DNA of 58,106 nucleotides from Hylemonella sp. (GTDB lineage: Bacteria > Pseudomonadota > Gammaproteobacteria > Burkholderiales > Burkholderiaceae_C): NCBI GenBank assembly GCA_030680575.1, contig JAUXVI010000026.1:1-58106 (forward strand). Reading direction: 5' to 3'. Shown here piece after piece: positions 17,974-25,539 of the stretch; position 1 is the stretch's first letter, and every line of letters starts with the position of its first letter. The notes beneath the pieces are model-generated. The model saw nothing but the letters and a program-made list of their open reading frames with translations. It was not told where the DNA came from and did not search any database. Both the position numbers and the translations under genes were made by a program.

Positions 17974-18936
17974 CTACTTTCCCGGCCGGATACTGGCCTG
18001 CAATTCCAGGTATTTCGGCAGGCGCGGGCCCCCCAGGGCGACCGCCTTGGCAACGGCGAGTCGTGCTTCACGCATCCTGCCTTGCACCATCAACACCTGC
18101 GCCAGGTTGTTCCAGGCATCAGCGAAATCCGGATGCATCTGGACGGCGTGACGGTAAGCCGCCACCGCACGTTCACGCTGACCCAGCGCATAAGCCGTAT
18201 TGCCCACACCCAGCAGGCTGGCGCGGTGCGCAGGCCAGGCCTGCAGGCCGCGCATGTAGGCGACCAAGGCAGCTTTCGGCTCAACGCGCTCAAGCGCCGC
18301 AACAGCAAGGGCATGGGCATCCGGTTCGGCCGTGGCCGGCAAGCGCGTCGGTGACAGGGCCACCATGGCCCAGTGCTCACCGCGAGCCCAGGTGCGCTCG
18401 AAAGTCGACAGTGACATTGCCATGCGCTCACTCCGGCCCGAGTGCAGCCTCAGAAGGCCTTCGTCACGGTCATAGCCGACGACCACCGCGTAATGCCACA
18501 CCGGATAAAACGGCAGCGACAGGTTCTGGAACACAATGACCGGATGCCCGGCGGCCACCTCGCGCAGCACGGCATCCAGCCGCCGCGGCAGTACATAACT
18601 CAGCAGGCCCTGGCGCCGACCGGCCGCCAGCATCTCCTGCTGCAGCGAGCCTTTGCGTCCCGGTAGATAAACCTGCTCCACCAACTGTTCGGGCCGCAAG
18701 CTGACACCGGCCGCCGTAGCCGCCATGGCCAGCGCGGCCGGGCCGCACTCATAGTCTTCCTGCGGATAGAACGGCACCTGCTTGAGCTCGGCCCGCACCG
18801 GCACATCCGCCGGCCACACCTGTTCCAGCTGGCTGAGTTGCGGTGGCGTGGCGCAAGCACTGAGCAGGAGCGCCACGCAAAGCAGAACCCCCGCCAGGGC
18901 GGGGGCTCGGATGGAAGCGAAAAAACCGAGTGTCAT
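17974..18936 (-). CDS. PA2778-family C39-like cysteine peptidase, TPR lipoprotein
   Basis: This 320-residue exported lipoprotein has a lipobox LLSAC with lipid-accepting Cys28. A papain-like C39 (bacteriocin-processing-like) domain follows: YECGPAALAM gives catalytic Cys64 and PVWHYAVVVGYD gives the His. A later helical part (about residues 205-315) contains TPR-like repeats (ALVAYMRGLQAWPAHRASLLGVGNTAYALG, DFADAWNNLAQVL). It is the partner of the preceding PA2779-like gene, which it overlaps by 4 nt (ATGA). The pair is conserved in Pseudomonas and Burkholderiales but its substrate is unknown. It could process or degrade envelope peptides. Confidence 0.85.
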   Translation of the reverse strand: MTLGFFASIRAPALAGVLLCVALLLSACATPPQLSQLEQVWPADVPVRAELKQVPFYPQEDYECGPAALAMAATAAGVSLRPEQLVEQVYLPGRKGSLQQEMLAAGRRQGLLSYVLPRRLDAVLREVAAGHPVIVFQNLSLPFYPVWHYAVVVGYDRDEGLLRLHSGRSERMAMSLSTFERTWARGEHWAMVALSPTRLPATAEPDAHALAVAALERVEPKAALVAYMRGLQAWPAHRASLLGVGNTAYALGQRERAVAAYRHAVQMHPDFADAWNNLAQVLMVQGRMREARLAVAKAVALGGPRLPKYLELQASIRPGK

Positions 18937-19328
18937 CGAACCGATCGGGTGAAAGGAAAGACCTTGGTCAGCCCCATGATGTCCGTCACCAACAGCACGA
19001 TGAACACCGTGAACAACACACCCAGCACGTCACCACCGGCAGGCGCCTGGTCGATGCGGCCCGCCAACTGCTCGATTTCGGCATCCGACATCGCTTGCAC
19101 GCGCTCGGCTGCAACCTGCTGGCTGACACCCTGCGCCTGCAGCGCCTGGCGCACATCGTCGCGCGCAAGATAACTGCTGACCCGCTCGCGGTTGGGGTTC
19201 GCAGCGGGAGCGCTGCTGGAGATGAATTCGTCTGTGGACACGATGCCGGCTTGCGCCGTGAGGGGCAGACCGGTCAGGGCGGTGGCGACGATCAGAACGG
19301 AAGCGATGTGGCGTTTGAAATTTGTCAT
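18933..19328 (-). CDS. PA2779-family small exported membrane protein
   Basis: This 131-residue protein has an N-terminal signal (HIASVLIVATALTGLPLTAQA), a helical middle with VQAMSDAEIEQLAGRIDQAPAGGD and a C-terminal membrane helix (VLGVLFTVFIVLLVTDIMGLTKVFPF). This architecture is that of the PA2779 family, always beside the PA2778-type peptidase, which it may chaperone or present. The ATG at 19328 is preferred to an upstream in-frame codon, because the predicted -10 box lies just before it and the family begins at this signal peptide. There is no Shine-Dalgarno, and the mRNA may be leaderless. Confidence 0.82.
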   Translation of the reverse strand: MTNFKRHIASVLIVATALTGLPLTAQAGIVSTDEFISSSAPAANPNRERVSSYLARDDVRQALQAQGVSQQVAAERVQAMSDAEIEQLAGRIDQAPAGGDVLGVLFTVFIVLLVTDIMGLTKVFPFTRSVR

Positions 19329-19334
19329 GCTGGC

Positions 19335-19364
19335 ACTGTAGCGACGCCACCGCGCCAGCGTCAA
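19335..19364 (-). promoter_or_regulatory. sigma70-like promoter for the PA2779/PA2778 pair
   Basis: Read on the minus strand, TTGACG (19364-19359), an 18-nt spacer and TACAGT (19340-19335) make a good sigma70 promoter. Transcription would be expected to begin about 6-7 nt after the -10 box, at or next to the A of the ATG at 19328. Confidence 0.55.
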
Positions 19365-19396
19365 CGCGCCTTACACGACCTCAACGCTCCTTACAC
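19361..19396. repeat. two 16-nt direct repeats, 20-bp period (putative operator)
   Basis: TCAACGCGCCTTACAC (19361-19376) and TCAACGCTCCTTACAC (19381-19396) differ by one base and are exactly 20 bp apart, about two helical turns. They overlap and extend upstream of the -35 box of the PA2779-like gene. This geometry is typical of a dimeric response-regulator site, for example an OmpR-family protein. Confidence 0.6.
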
Positions 19397-19400
19397 TTGT

Positions 19401-20252
19401 TCACATCAGGGAGCGTCGCAACTCGGCCAATCGGGCGGCAATGATGTCCCCGTCCAGCATGTCCTCGGCCTGAGACAAGTAGGTATCCAGATCCTGTGCA
19501 GCCAGCGACACATGGCCCAGTTCCGCATGGGCCAGACCGCGATCACGGTACTCGTCCCAGGCCTGCGGCAGCAGCACCAGCAAGCGGTTCTGAACCGCCA
19601 CGACGCGCGGCCAGTCCGCACGTGTCGCGTGAATTTCCTTGAGATTGCGCAGCATGCGCGCAATGATGTCGCGCGAGGGCGCCACCTGGAGATAAAGCCC
19701 CAATGGAACGTCCATCTCATCCAACAGACCATGGCGGCGGAGGTAAGGCTCAAGCCGCTCGGACAGCTCCTCGCGACTGAGTGACTGCCCCGTGAAAGGA
19801 TCAACCACCACCTGTCCATGCGGCAGATTGACCTTGACCATGAAATGCCCCGGAAACCCAACGCCGCGTGCCGACAGCCCCAGCCCTTGCGCCAGTTCAA
19901 GCCAGAGCACGGCCAGCGAGATGGGAATGCCGCGACGGCTGTGCAACACGACACTCACATAGCTGTTGTCAGGATCGTAGTAGTCGTTGACGTTGCCACG
20001 GAAATGCAACTCGCGGAAAAAGAACTGGTTCAGCAGGCGCAGTTTGTGAGCAGCGGGCGCATCGGCAGGAATACGGTGCCGGATGCGCGCCAGCAACTGA
20101 TCCACCTCGCCGAGCACCTGCTGCACATCCAGATGCGGATAGTCGTCCTGCGCCAGGCTGATGGCCGCCTCCAACAGCGGAAATTCGGCGTCGCTTTGCA
20201 CCAGTGCGCCGAAGTACTGGAGCGGAGTGGGCGCCATCAGGGAAAGATTCAT
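19401..20252 (-). CDS. SirB1/YchA-family transglutaminase-like protein with TPR-type tail
   Basis: This 283-residue protein matches the SirB1 (YchA) family. It has a helical N-terminal region, then NQFFFRELHFRGNVNDYYDPDNSYVSVVLHSRRGIPISLAVLW, and GVGFPGHFMVKV with a conserved His-Phe-Met-Val motif. Its C-terminal third contains TPR-like repeats. Family members have a transglutaminase-like fold whose cysteine is not strictly kept, and no biochemical role is proven. The start ATG at 20252 lacks a strong ribosome binding site, and a second ATG five codons in is possible. It is downstream of murJ on the same strand, 90 nt after its stop. Confidence 0.82.
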   Translation of the reverse strand: MNLSLMAPTPLQYFGALVQSDAEFPLLEAAISLAQDDYPHLDVQQVLGEVDQLLARIRHRIPADAPAAHKLRLLNQFFFRELHFRGNVNDYYDPDNSYVSVVLHSRRGIPISLAVLWLELAQGLGLSARGVGFPGHFMVKVNLPHGQVVVDPFTGQSLSREELSERLEPYLRRHGLLDEMDVPLGLYLQVAPSRDIIARMLRNLKEIHATRADWPRVVAVQNRLLVLLPQAWDEYRDRGLAHAELGHVSLAAQDLDTYLSQAEDMLDGDIIAARLAELRRSLM

Positions 20253-20342
20253 GAGCTCTGTCTTGCCGTCACGGTCGAGTGCATTGTGCCCTTCAGACCG
20301 CCTGCGGCCAAGATACCGTTGTCAGCGTAAGGCCACAGGACA

Positions 20343-21914
20343 TCAACGCCGCATGAACTGCAGCAGCCTCAAGCCAGCAGCCCAGGCAGCACCCAGATAG
20401 ATGAGTCCCGCACCCGCCACGATCAGTCCCAACAAGCCGATGCGCATCCAAGCCTGCGCCTGCAACTGGGTCCAATTGAAGGCGCCGGCCGCCCACATCA
20501 GAAAAACCGTGAACAAGGCGCTGGCGGCCAAGACTTGCAACACAAAAAGGCCCCAACCCGGTGCCGGACGATAGCTGCCGCGTTTGAGCAGCCCCAACAG
20601 CAGCCACAACGCATTGATCAGCGCACCGATGCCGATCGACAAGGACAGCGCGGCATGCTGGAACAACGGCACCAGTCCGATGTTGAGCAATTGCGTGATG
20701 ACCAGCACCACGATGGCAATGCGCACCGGGGTGCGGATGTCCTGGCTGGCGTAATAGCCGGGCGCCAGCACCTTGATGGCGATCACCCCCACCAGCCCGA
20801 CACCCCAGCCCATCAGCGCCACCGTCGTCTGCTGCACATCGCGTTCGCTGAAGGCGCCATAGTGGTAAAGCACGGCCACCAGGGGTTTGGCAAAGGTCAG
20901 CAGCGCCAGCGCGCAGGGCACGGCCAGCAGGACTACCAGGCGCAACCCCCAGTCGAGCATGGCGGAATAACGCGCCGCATCGTTGGAGGCCTTGGCGGCT
21001 GCCAGCTGCGGCATCAGCACCACGCCCAAAGCAACTCCCAGCATGGCGGTAGGGAATTCCATCAGGCGATCGGCGTAGCTGAGCCAGCTGACGCTGCCAG
21101 GCGCCAGGTGCGAGGCGATCTGGGTATTGATGAGCAGGGAAATCTGGGCCACGCTCACCCCCAGCAGGGCTGGTGCCATCAGCTTGGCCACGCGCTGGGT
21201 GTGCGGATCCGCCCAGGCTTCACGCAAGGCACGCCCATTCAGACCGATGGAAGGCAATAGGCCGAGTTTTTTGAGGACCGGAATCTGTACCCCCAGCTGC
21301 AGCATGCCGCCGGCCATCACACCCACGGCCAAGGCGTATATCGGCTCAATCCCCATGCGCATGAACCAGGGCGCCCCCAGCCAAGCCGCCATGATCATGG
21401 CCAGGTTCAGCAGTACCGGCGTCGCCGCCGGCACAGCAAAACGCTTCCAGGTGTTGAGGACGCCGGATGCCAGCGCCACCAGTGACATGAAGGCGATGTA
21501 AGGAAACATCCAACGAGTCATGACAACGGCGGCTTCGAAGGCACCGCCCGCCTCGACCTGTCGCAGGCCGCTGGCCATGGCCCAGACCAGCACCGGCGCG
21601 GCCAGCACGCCGATCACGCTGGTCAGCAATAGCACCCAGACCAGCACTGTCGCCACGCGGCCGATCACCAACTGGGTAGCCGCCTCCCCCTCCTGGGCCT
21701 TGGTGGCCGCCAGCACCGGCACGAAAGCCTGGCTGAAGGCCCCTTCGGCAAACAGGCGGCGAAACAGATTAGGGATGCGAAAGGCGACGTTGAAGGCGTC
21801 CGTCAAGGCGCTGGCACCAAAGGTGGAGGCGATCAGCAGTTCGCGCGCCAAGCCCGTGATGCGCGAAACCAGGGTCAGGAGGGAAACCGTCGAAGCGGCT
21901 TTGAAGAGGCTCAC
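20343..21914 (-). CDS. murJ: lipid II flippase MurJ
   Basis: This 523-residue inner-membrane protein of the MOP superfamily has about 14 membrane helices and moves lipid II across the cytoplasmic membrane for peptidoglycan synthesis. Diagnostic N-terminal motifs are TLVSRITGLARELLIASTFGAS, DAFNVAFRIPNLFRRLFAEGAFSQAFVPV and the charged residues within helices that line the cavity. Length is typical for the family. It is divergent from rpsT, a conserved proteobacterial arrangement. Confidence 0.96.
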   Translation of the reverse strand: MSLFKAASTVSLLTLVSRITGLARELLIASTFGASALTDAFNVAFRIPNLFRRLFAEGAFSQAFVPVLAATKAQEGEAATQLVIGRVATVLVWVLLLTSVIGVLAAPVLVWAMASGLRQVEAGGAFEAAVVMTRWMFPYIAFMSLVALASGVLNTWKRFAVPAATPVLLNLAMIMAAWLGAPWFMRMGIEPIYALAVGVMAGGMLQLGVQIPVLKKLGLLPSIGLNGRALREAWADPHTQRVAKLMAPALLGVSVAQISLLINTQIASHLAPGSVSWLSYADRLMEFPTAMLGVALGVVLMPQLAAAKASNDAARYSAMLDWGLRLVVLLAVPCALALLTFAKPLVAVLYHYGAFSERDVQQTTVALMGWGVGLVGVIAIKVLAPGYYASQDIRTPVRIAIVVLVITQLLNIGLVPLFQHAALSLSIGIGALINALWLLLGLLKRGSYRPAPGWGLFVLQVLAASALFTVFLMWAAGAFNWTQLQAQAWMRIGLLGLIVAGAGLIYLGAAWAAGLRLLQFMRR

Positions 21915-22009
21915 GGCGACAGGGTCCTGTTCTCACTCAAAAACGAACCCTAGTGTAGCCCGGCTCGCCGGGGGCTGAACGCCCGCTCGCCCTGGCTGCA
22001 ACAAACTGG

Positions 22010-22015
22010 TACAAT
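22010..22015 (+). promoter_or_regulatory. candidate -10 element for rpsT (TACAAT)
   Basis: CTGGTACAATCGCAGG lies 46 nt before the rpsT start and has a good extended -10 look (TGG before TACAAT). No clear -35 hexamer is visible upstream. AAGGA at 22047-22051 is the ribosome binding site. Confidence 0.45.
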
Positions 22016-22060
22016 CGCAGGCTTTGCTGACAACATCCACAGACACAAGGAACTACTGAT

Positions 22061-22357
22061 ATGGCATCTGGAAAGCCAAAGAAAAAGAACCCGCGCCTGG
22101 CGTCGGGCCGCAAACGCGCACGTCAGGACGTCAAGCTCAATGCAGCCAACACGTCCCTGCGCTCGAAATACCGCACCGCTGTGAAGAACGTCGAAAAGGC
22201 TGTTCTGAGCGGCGACAAGGCCAAGGCCACCGAACTGTTTGCCAAGATGCAAGCCGTGGTGGATACCGTGGCCGACAAGGGCATCTTCCACAAGAACAAG
22301 GCCGCTCGCGACAAGAGCCGCCTGTCGACCAAGGTCAAGGCCCTGGCCACCGCCTGA
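22061..22357 (+). CDS. rpsT: 30S ribosomal protein S20
   Basis: This 98-residue, very basic helical protein binds 16S rRNA in the small subunit. It has the S20 pattern: a lysine-rich start ([18 protein letters not shown]), [22 protein letters not shown], and [24 protein letters not shown] at the C-terminus. AAGGA stands 9 nt before the ATG and a strong terminator follows at 22424-22452. Confidence 0.98.
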   Translation: MASGKPKKKNPRLASGRKRARQDVKLNAANTSLRSKYRTAVKNVEKAVLSGDKAKATELFAKMQAVVDTVADKGIFHKNKAARDKSRLSTKVKALATA

Positions 22358-22423
22358 TTCTCAGGCAAATCGCACGGACCCCTCACCGGGTCTGCCGTTT
22401 GTAACGGGTGCGCTGTCAGCAAA

Positions 22424-22452
22424 GCAAAAAGCCGTCGAAAGACGGCTTTTTT
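22424..22452 (+). terminator. intrinsic terminator of rpsT
   Basis: AAAAAGCCGTC, a GAAA tetraloop and GACGGCTTTTTT form a 6-bp G+C stem extended by A-T pairs, followed by TTGTTT. The A-tract lets it also serve the convergent DUF3579 gene. Confidence 0.93.
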
Positions 22453-22475
22453 GTTTGTCGAATCTGAAATCGCGT

Positions 22476-22793
22476 TCAGGCCGTCTGCTGACCTGCCCCA
22501 TCGCCCTCGCAGACCTGGAGTTCGTTGTCGCGGGCAAAGTTCATGCAGAAGTCCCAGGCCATGGGCTCGGCGTCGCGCAGGTCACGGTGCACCACCACGC
22601 ATTTCACGCCATCGGCGGTGGTCGTCGGAACACACCAGGGGGAATAACCCAGATGGCTGCCAGGCTGCGGTCCGCCGGGGCGGAACTGGCTCATCACGCC
22701 CGCCAGCCGCTCTGCCCAGTCGCTGGGGCGGAAAGTCTTACCGGCGCGGGTCAGCCCCAGGATGAAGACTTCTTTGGCGGTGTTGGAGACCAT
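22476..22793 (-). CDS. DUF3579 domain-containing protein
   Basis: This 105-residue soluble protein contains FILGLTRAGKTFRPSDWAERLAGVMSQF, then YSPWCVPTTTADGVKCVVVHRDL and EPMAWDFCMNFARDNEL. This matches the DUF3579 family, which is widespread in Betaproteobacteria and commonly located next to argD and rpsT. Function is unknown. The start at ATG 22793 is the family start; the frame is open further but upstream sequence looks like the argD/DUF3579 divergent promoter region. No strong ribosome binding site is seen. Confidence 0.82.
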   Translation of the reverse strand: MVSNTAKEVFILGLTRAGKTFRPSDWAERLAGVMSQFRPGGPQPGSHLGYSPWCVPTTTADGVKCVVVHRDLRDAEPMAWDFCMNFARDNELQVCEGDGAGQQTA

Positions 22794-23037
22794 CGGATAG
22801 ACAACTCGTTCACCAAGTGCGGGCCGGATACGGCAACTGACCTGGTATCGATAGGGGTTGCGGGTATTGTATCTTATATAAGACTTGCGAATTGACACCG
22901 GGACGCGCTCATCATACGGAGGCGCCGGGCGCATCCGCCATGTGCCACAAGCCGGAACTCTGAGTCTAAAATCACGGCTCAACGGCCCAACCTGCGTTGG
23001 GCCGACTCTTTTTTGTGCCACTCCGGAGTGTGAAGAC
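22794..23037. promoter_or_regulatory. divergent leader region DUF3579/argD with terminator-like hairpin
   Basis: This non-coding gap holds an A+T-rich patch (22866-22883, TGTATCTTATATAAGAC), a possible argD -10 (TAAAAT near 22965) and a hairpin CGGCCCAAC-CTGC-GTTGGGCCG (22983-23004) followed by ACTCTTTTTTG. The hairpin plus T-run looks like an intrinsic terminator placed about 25 nt upstream of the argD start. GGAG (23025-23028) is the argD ribosome binding site. Confidence 0.6.
22983..23014 (+). terminator. terminator-like hairpin in the argD 5' leader
   Basis: A 9-bp perfect stem (22983-22991 with 22996-23004), a 4-nt loop and a six-T run (23009-23014) lie upstream of argD on the coding strand. 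It either ends a short upstream transcript or acts as an attenuator of argD-argF. No competing antiterminator could be drawn with confidence. Confidence 0.6.
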
Positions 23038-24249
23038 ATGAACGCCGCCGCCCCGCAACTCATCGAAGCCTCGTCGCCGCACGTGATGAACACCTACGGC
23101 CGGGTTCCGATTGCACTGTCACACGGCCAGGGCTGCCGCGTCTGGGATATCAACGGCAAGCCCTACCTCGATGCACTGGCTGGCATTGCCGTCAACACCC
23201 TGGGCCACAACCACCCCAAGCTGGTGCCGGCGCTGCAGGATCAGTTGACCAAGATCATCCACAGCTGCAACTATTACCATGTGCCTGGCCAGGAGCTGCT
23301 GGCGAAGAAACTGGTCGAACTCTCGGGCATGACGAATGCCTTTTTCTGCTCCACCGGCCTGGAGGCCAACGAGGCCGTGCTCAAGCTGGCACGCAAGTTC
23401 GGCCATGACAAGGGCATTGAGAACCCGCAGATCGTGGTCTACGAGCGCGCCTTCCATGGCCGCTCCATCGCCACGCTCAGCGCTACCGGCAACGAGAAGC
23501 TGCAAAAGGGCTTCGGTCCGCTGGTGCCGGGTTTCATCCGCGTACCACTGAACGACATCGATGCACTCAAGAAAGCCACCGAGGGCAACCCGAATGTGGT
23601 GGCCGTGTTCTTCGAGACCATCCAGGGCGAAGGCGGCATCAACCCGATGCGCACCGAGTACCTGCGCGCCGTGCGCCAGCTCTGCACTGAGCGCGACTGG
23701 CTGCTGTGCATCGACGAGGTGCAAAGCGGCATGGGACGCACCGGCAAGTGGTTCGCGCACCAGTGGGCCGGCATCGTGCCTGACGTGATGGCGCTGGCCA
23801 AGGGCCTGGGCTCGGGTGTGCCGATCGGTGCGGTGGTGGCCGGCCCCAAGGCCGCCAACATCTTCCAGCCCGGCAACCACGGCACCACCTTTGGCGGCAA
23901 CCCGCTGGCCATGCGTGCCGGCGTCGAGACGCTGCGCATCATGGAAGAGGACGGTCTGCTGGAACATGCGGCCAAGCTCGGCGCCCACATCCGCGCCGTC
24001 CTGGCGCGCGAACTGGGCAGCCACCCCGGCGTGAAGGATATCCGCGGCCAGGGCCTGATAATCGGCATCGAGCTCAGCAAACCCTGTGGCGTGCTGATCA
24101 ACCGGGCGGCCGAGGCCGGCCTGCTCATCAGCGTGACCGCTGACAGCGTGATCCGCCTGCTGCCGCCCCTGATCATGACGCAGACCGAGGCCGACGAAAT
24201 TCTGGGCCTGCTGCTGCCGCTGGTACGCCAGTTCCTGGCCGAAGCCTGA
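23038..24249 (+). CDS. argD: acetylornithine aminotransferase
   Basis: This 403-residue class III PLP-dependent transaminase converts N-acetylglutamate semialdehyde and glutamate to N-acetylornithine in arginine synthesis. It may also serve in lysine synthesis as succinyl-DAP aminotransferase. Visible motifs are FCSTGLEANEAVLKLAR, YERAFHGRSIATLSATG, the CIDEVQSGMGRTGKWFAHQ cofactor segment and MALAKGLGSG with PLP-binding Lys255. The ATG at 23038 follows GGAG by 9 nt; the frame is open further upstream but crosses the leader hairpin. argF follows after 20 nt, forming an argD-argF operon. Confidence 0.94.
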   Translation: MNAAAPQLIEASSPHVMNTYGRVPIALSHGQGCRVWDINGKPYLDALAGIAVNTLGHNHPKLVPALQDQLTKIIHSCNYYHVPGQELLAKKLVELSGMTNAFFCSTGLEANEAVLKLARKFGHDKGIENPQIVVYERAFHGRSIATLSATGNEKLQKGFGPLVPGFIRVPLNDIDALKKATEGNPNVVAVFFETIQGEGGINPMRTEYLRAVRQLCTERDWLLCIDEVQSGMGRTGKWFAHQWAGIVPDVMALAKGLGSGVPIGAVVAGPKAANIFQPGNHGTTFGGNPLAMRAGVETLRIMEEDGLLEHAAKLGAHIRAVLARELGSHPGVKDIRGQGLIIGIELSKPCGVLINRAAEAGLLISVTADSVIRLLPPLIMTQTEADEILGLLLPLVRQFLAEA

Positions 24250-24269
24250 AGACCCCAAGAGATTGACTC

Positions 24270-25181
24270 ATGAGCCTCAAGCATTACCTGCAATTCACCG
24301 ATCTCACGGCTGACGAATACGCCTACCTGTTCGATCGTGCCGCGCTGATCAAGAAGAAATTCAAGGCCTACGAAAAGCACCAGCCGCTGGCTGACCGTAC
24401 GCTGGCCATGATCTTCGAGAAAGCCTCCACCCGCACGCGTGTGAGCTTCGAGGCTGGCATGTACCAGCTCGGTGGCAGCGTGGTGCATCTGACCACCGGC
24501 GACAGCCAGTTGGGGCGCGCCGAGCCGATCGAGGATAGCGCACGCGTGATCAGCCGCATGGTCGATCTGGTGATGATCCGAACCTACGAGCAGACCAAGA
24601 TCGCGCGCTTTGCCGAGTACTCGCGCGTGCCGGTCATCAACGGCCTGACCAACGAATTTCACCCCTGCCAGATCATGGCCGACATCTTCACCTTCATCGA
24701 ACACCGCGGCAGCATCCGTGGCAAGACGGTGGCCTGGGTGGGTGACGGCAACAACATGGCCAACACCTGGCTGCAGGCCGCCGAATTGTTGGGCTTCACT
24801 GTCCATGTCAGCACCCCCGGCGGCTACGAAGTCAACCAGGCCGTGGCCGGCGTCAAAAGCGATTGCTACCAAGTCTTCAAAGACCCGATGCAAGCCTGCG
24901 CCGGCGCCGACCTGGTGACCACCGACGTCTGGACCAGCATGGGCTACGAGGCCGAGAACGAGGCCCGCAAAAAAGCCTTTGCCGACTGGTGTGTCGATGC
25001 CGACATGATGCGCGCTGCGAAACCCGATGCCCTCTTCATGCACTGCCTGCCGGCACACCGCGGTGAGGAAGTCGAGGCCGAGGTCATCGACGGGCCGCAG
25101 TCCGTGGTGTGGGACGAAGCCGAGAACAGATTGCATGTACAGAAGGCACTGATGGAGTACCTGCTCCTCGGCCGACTCTGA
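24270..25181 (+). CDS. argF: ornithine carbamoyltransferase
   Basis: This 303-residue enzyme joins carbamoyl phosphate and ornithine to give citrulline in the arginine pathway. The carbamoyl-phosphate site STRTR is at residues 53-57. Other family motifs are HPCQIMADI, VAWVGDGNNMANTW, DVWTSMGYE and the ornithine-binding FMHCLPAHRGEEV. Length is normal for the anabolic enzyme. It directly follows argD. Confidence 0.97.
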   Translation: MSLKHYLQFTDLTADEYAYLFDRAALIKKKFKAYEKHQPLADRTLAMIFEKASTRTRVSFEAGMYQLGGSVVHLTTGDSQLGRAEPIEDSARVISRMVDLVMIRTYEQTKIARFAEYSRVPVINGLTNEFHPCQIMADIFTFIEHRGSIRGKTVAWVGDGNNMANTWLQAAELLGFTVHVSTPGGYEVNQAVAGVKSDCYQVFKDPMQACAGADLVTTDVWTSMGYEAENEARKKAFADWCVDADMMRAAKPDALFMHCLPAHRGEEVEAEVIDGPQSVVWDEAENRLHVQKALMEYLLLGRL

Positions 25182-25202
25182 AACCTGTCGCCGGAAACGC
25201 CG

Positions 25203-25520
25203 ATGTCCGCCTGCACCAGTTGCGGCGCCTGCTGCGCCAGTTTTCGCGTCGACTTTGCCGTCTATGAGCTTCAGAGCATGGGCGGTACAGTGCCGGACGG
25301 ACTGACAGTGGAACTCAATGGCAGCACCTGCCGCATGCGGGGCACCGACCATGTGCCGATCCGCTGCGCCGCCCTGACCGGCACGGTGGGTGAACAAGTG
25401 GCTTGCGGCATCTACGAATGGCGCTCTTCCCCCTGCCGGGAATTTCAGGAAGGCGACTACGCCTGCAACAAGGCCCGTGCGCGCCACGGCTTGCCGACCC
25501 TGGACGGCAGCGTGTTCTAG
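25203..25520 (+). CDS. YkgJ-family cysteine-cluster protein
   Basis: This 105-residue protein starts MSACTSCGACCASFRVDF and has further cysteines in STCRM, IRCAAL, VACGIYEWRSSPCREF and YACNKAR. This is the YkgJ (zinc or iron-sulfur cluster) pattern of at least eight cysteines. Family function is unknown. It begins 21 nt after argF with a weak ribosome binding site and may share its transcript. Confidence 0.85.
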   Translation: MSACTSCGACCASFRVDFAVYELQSMGGTVPDGLTVELNGSTCRMRGTDHVPIRCAALTGTVGEQVACGIYEWRSSPCREFQEGDYACNKARARHGLPTLDGSVF

Positions 25521-25539
25521 GGCCTGTTCACGCTCATTT

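Noticed and set aside
17064..18071. 335-codon frame antisense to parA
   Set aside because: The parA strand has P-loop motifs, a ribosome binding site and coding-like third positions to its end; the antisense frame shows no motif.
23119..25487. Very long frames antisense to argD and argF
   Set aside because: High G+C makes stop codons rare on the opposite strand. The argD and argF sequences are unmistakable and the antisense products have no family features.
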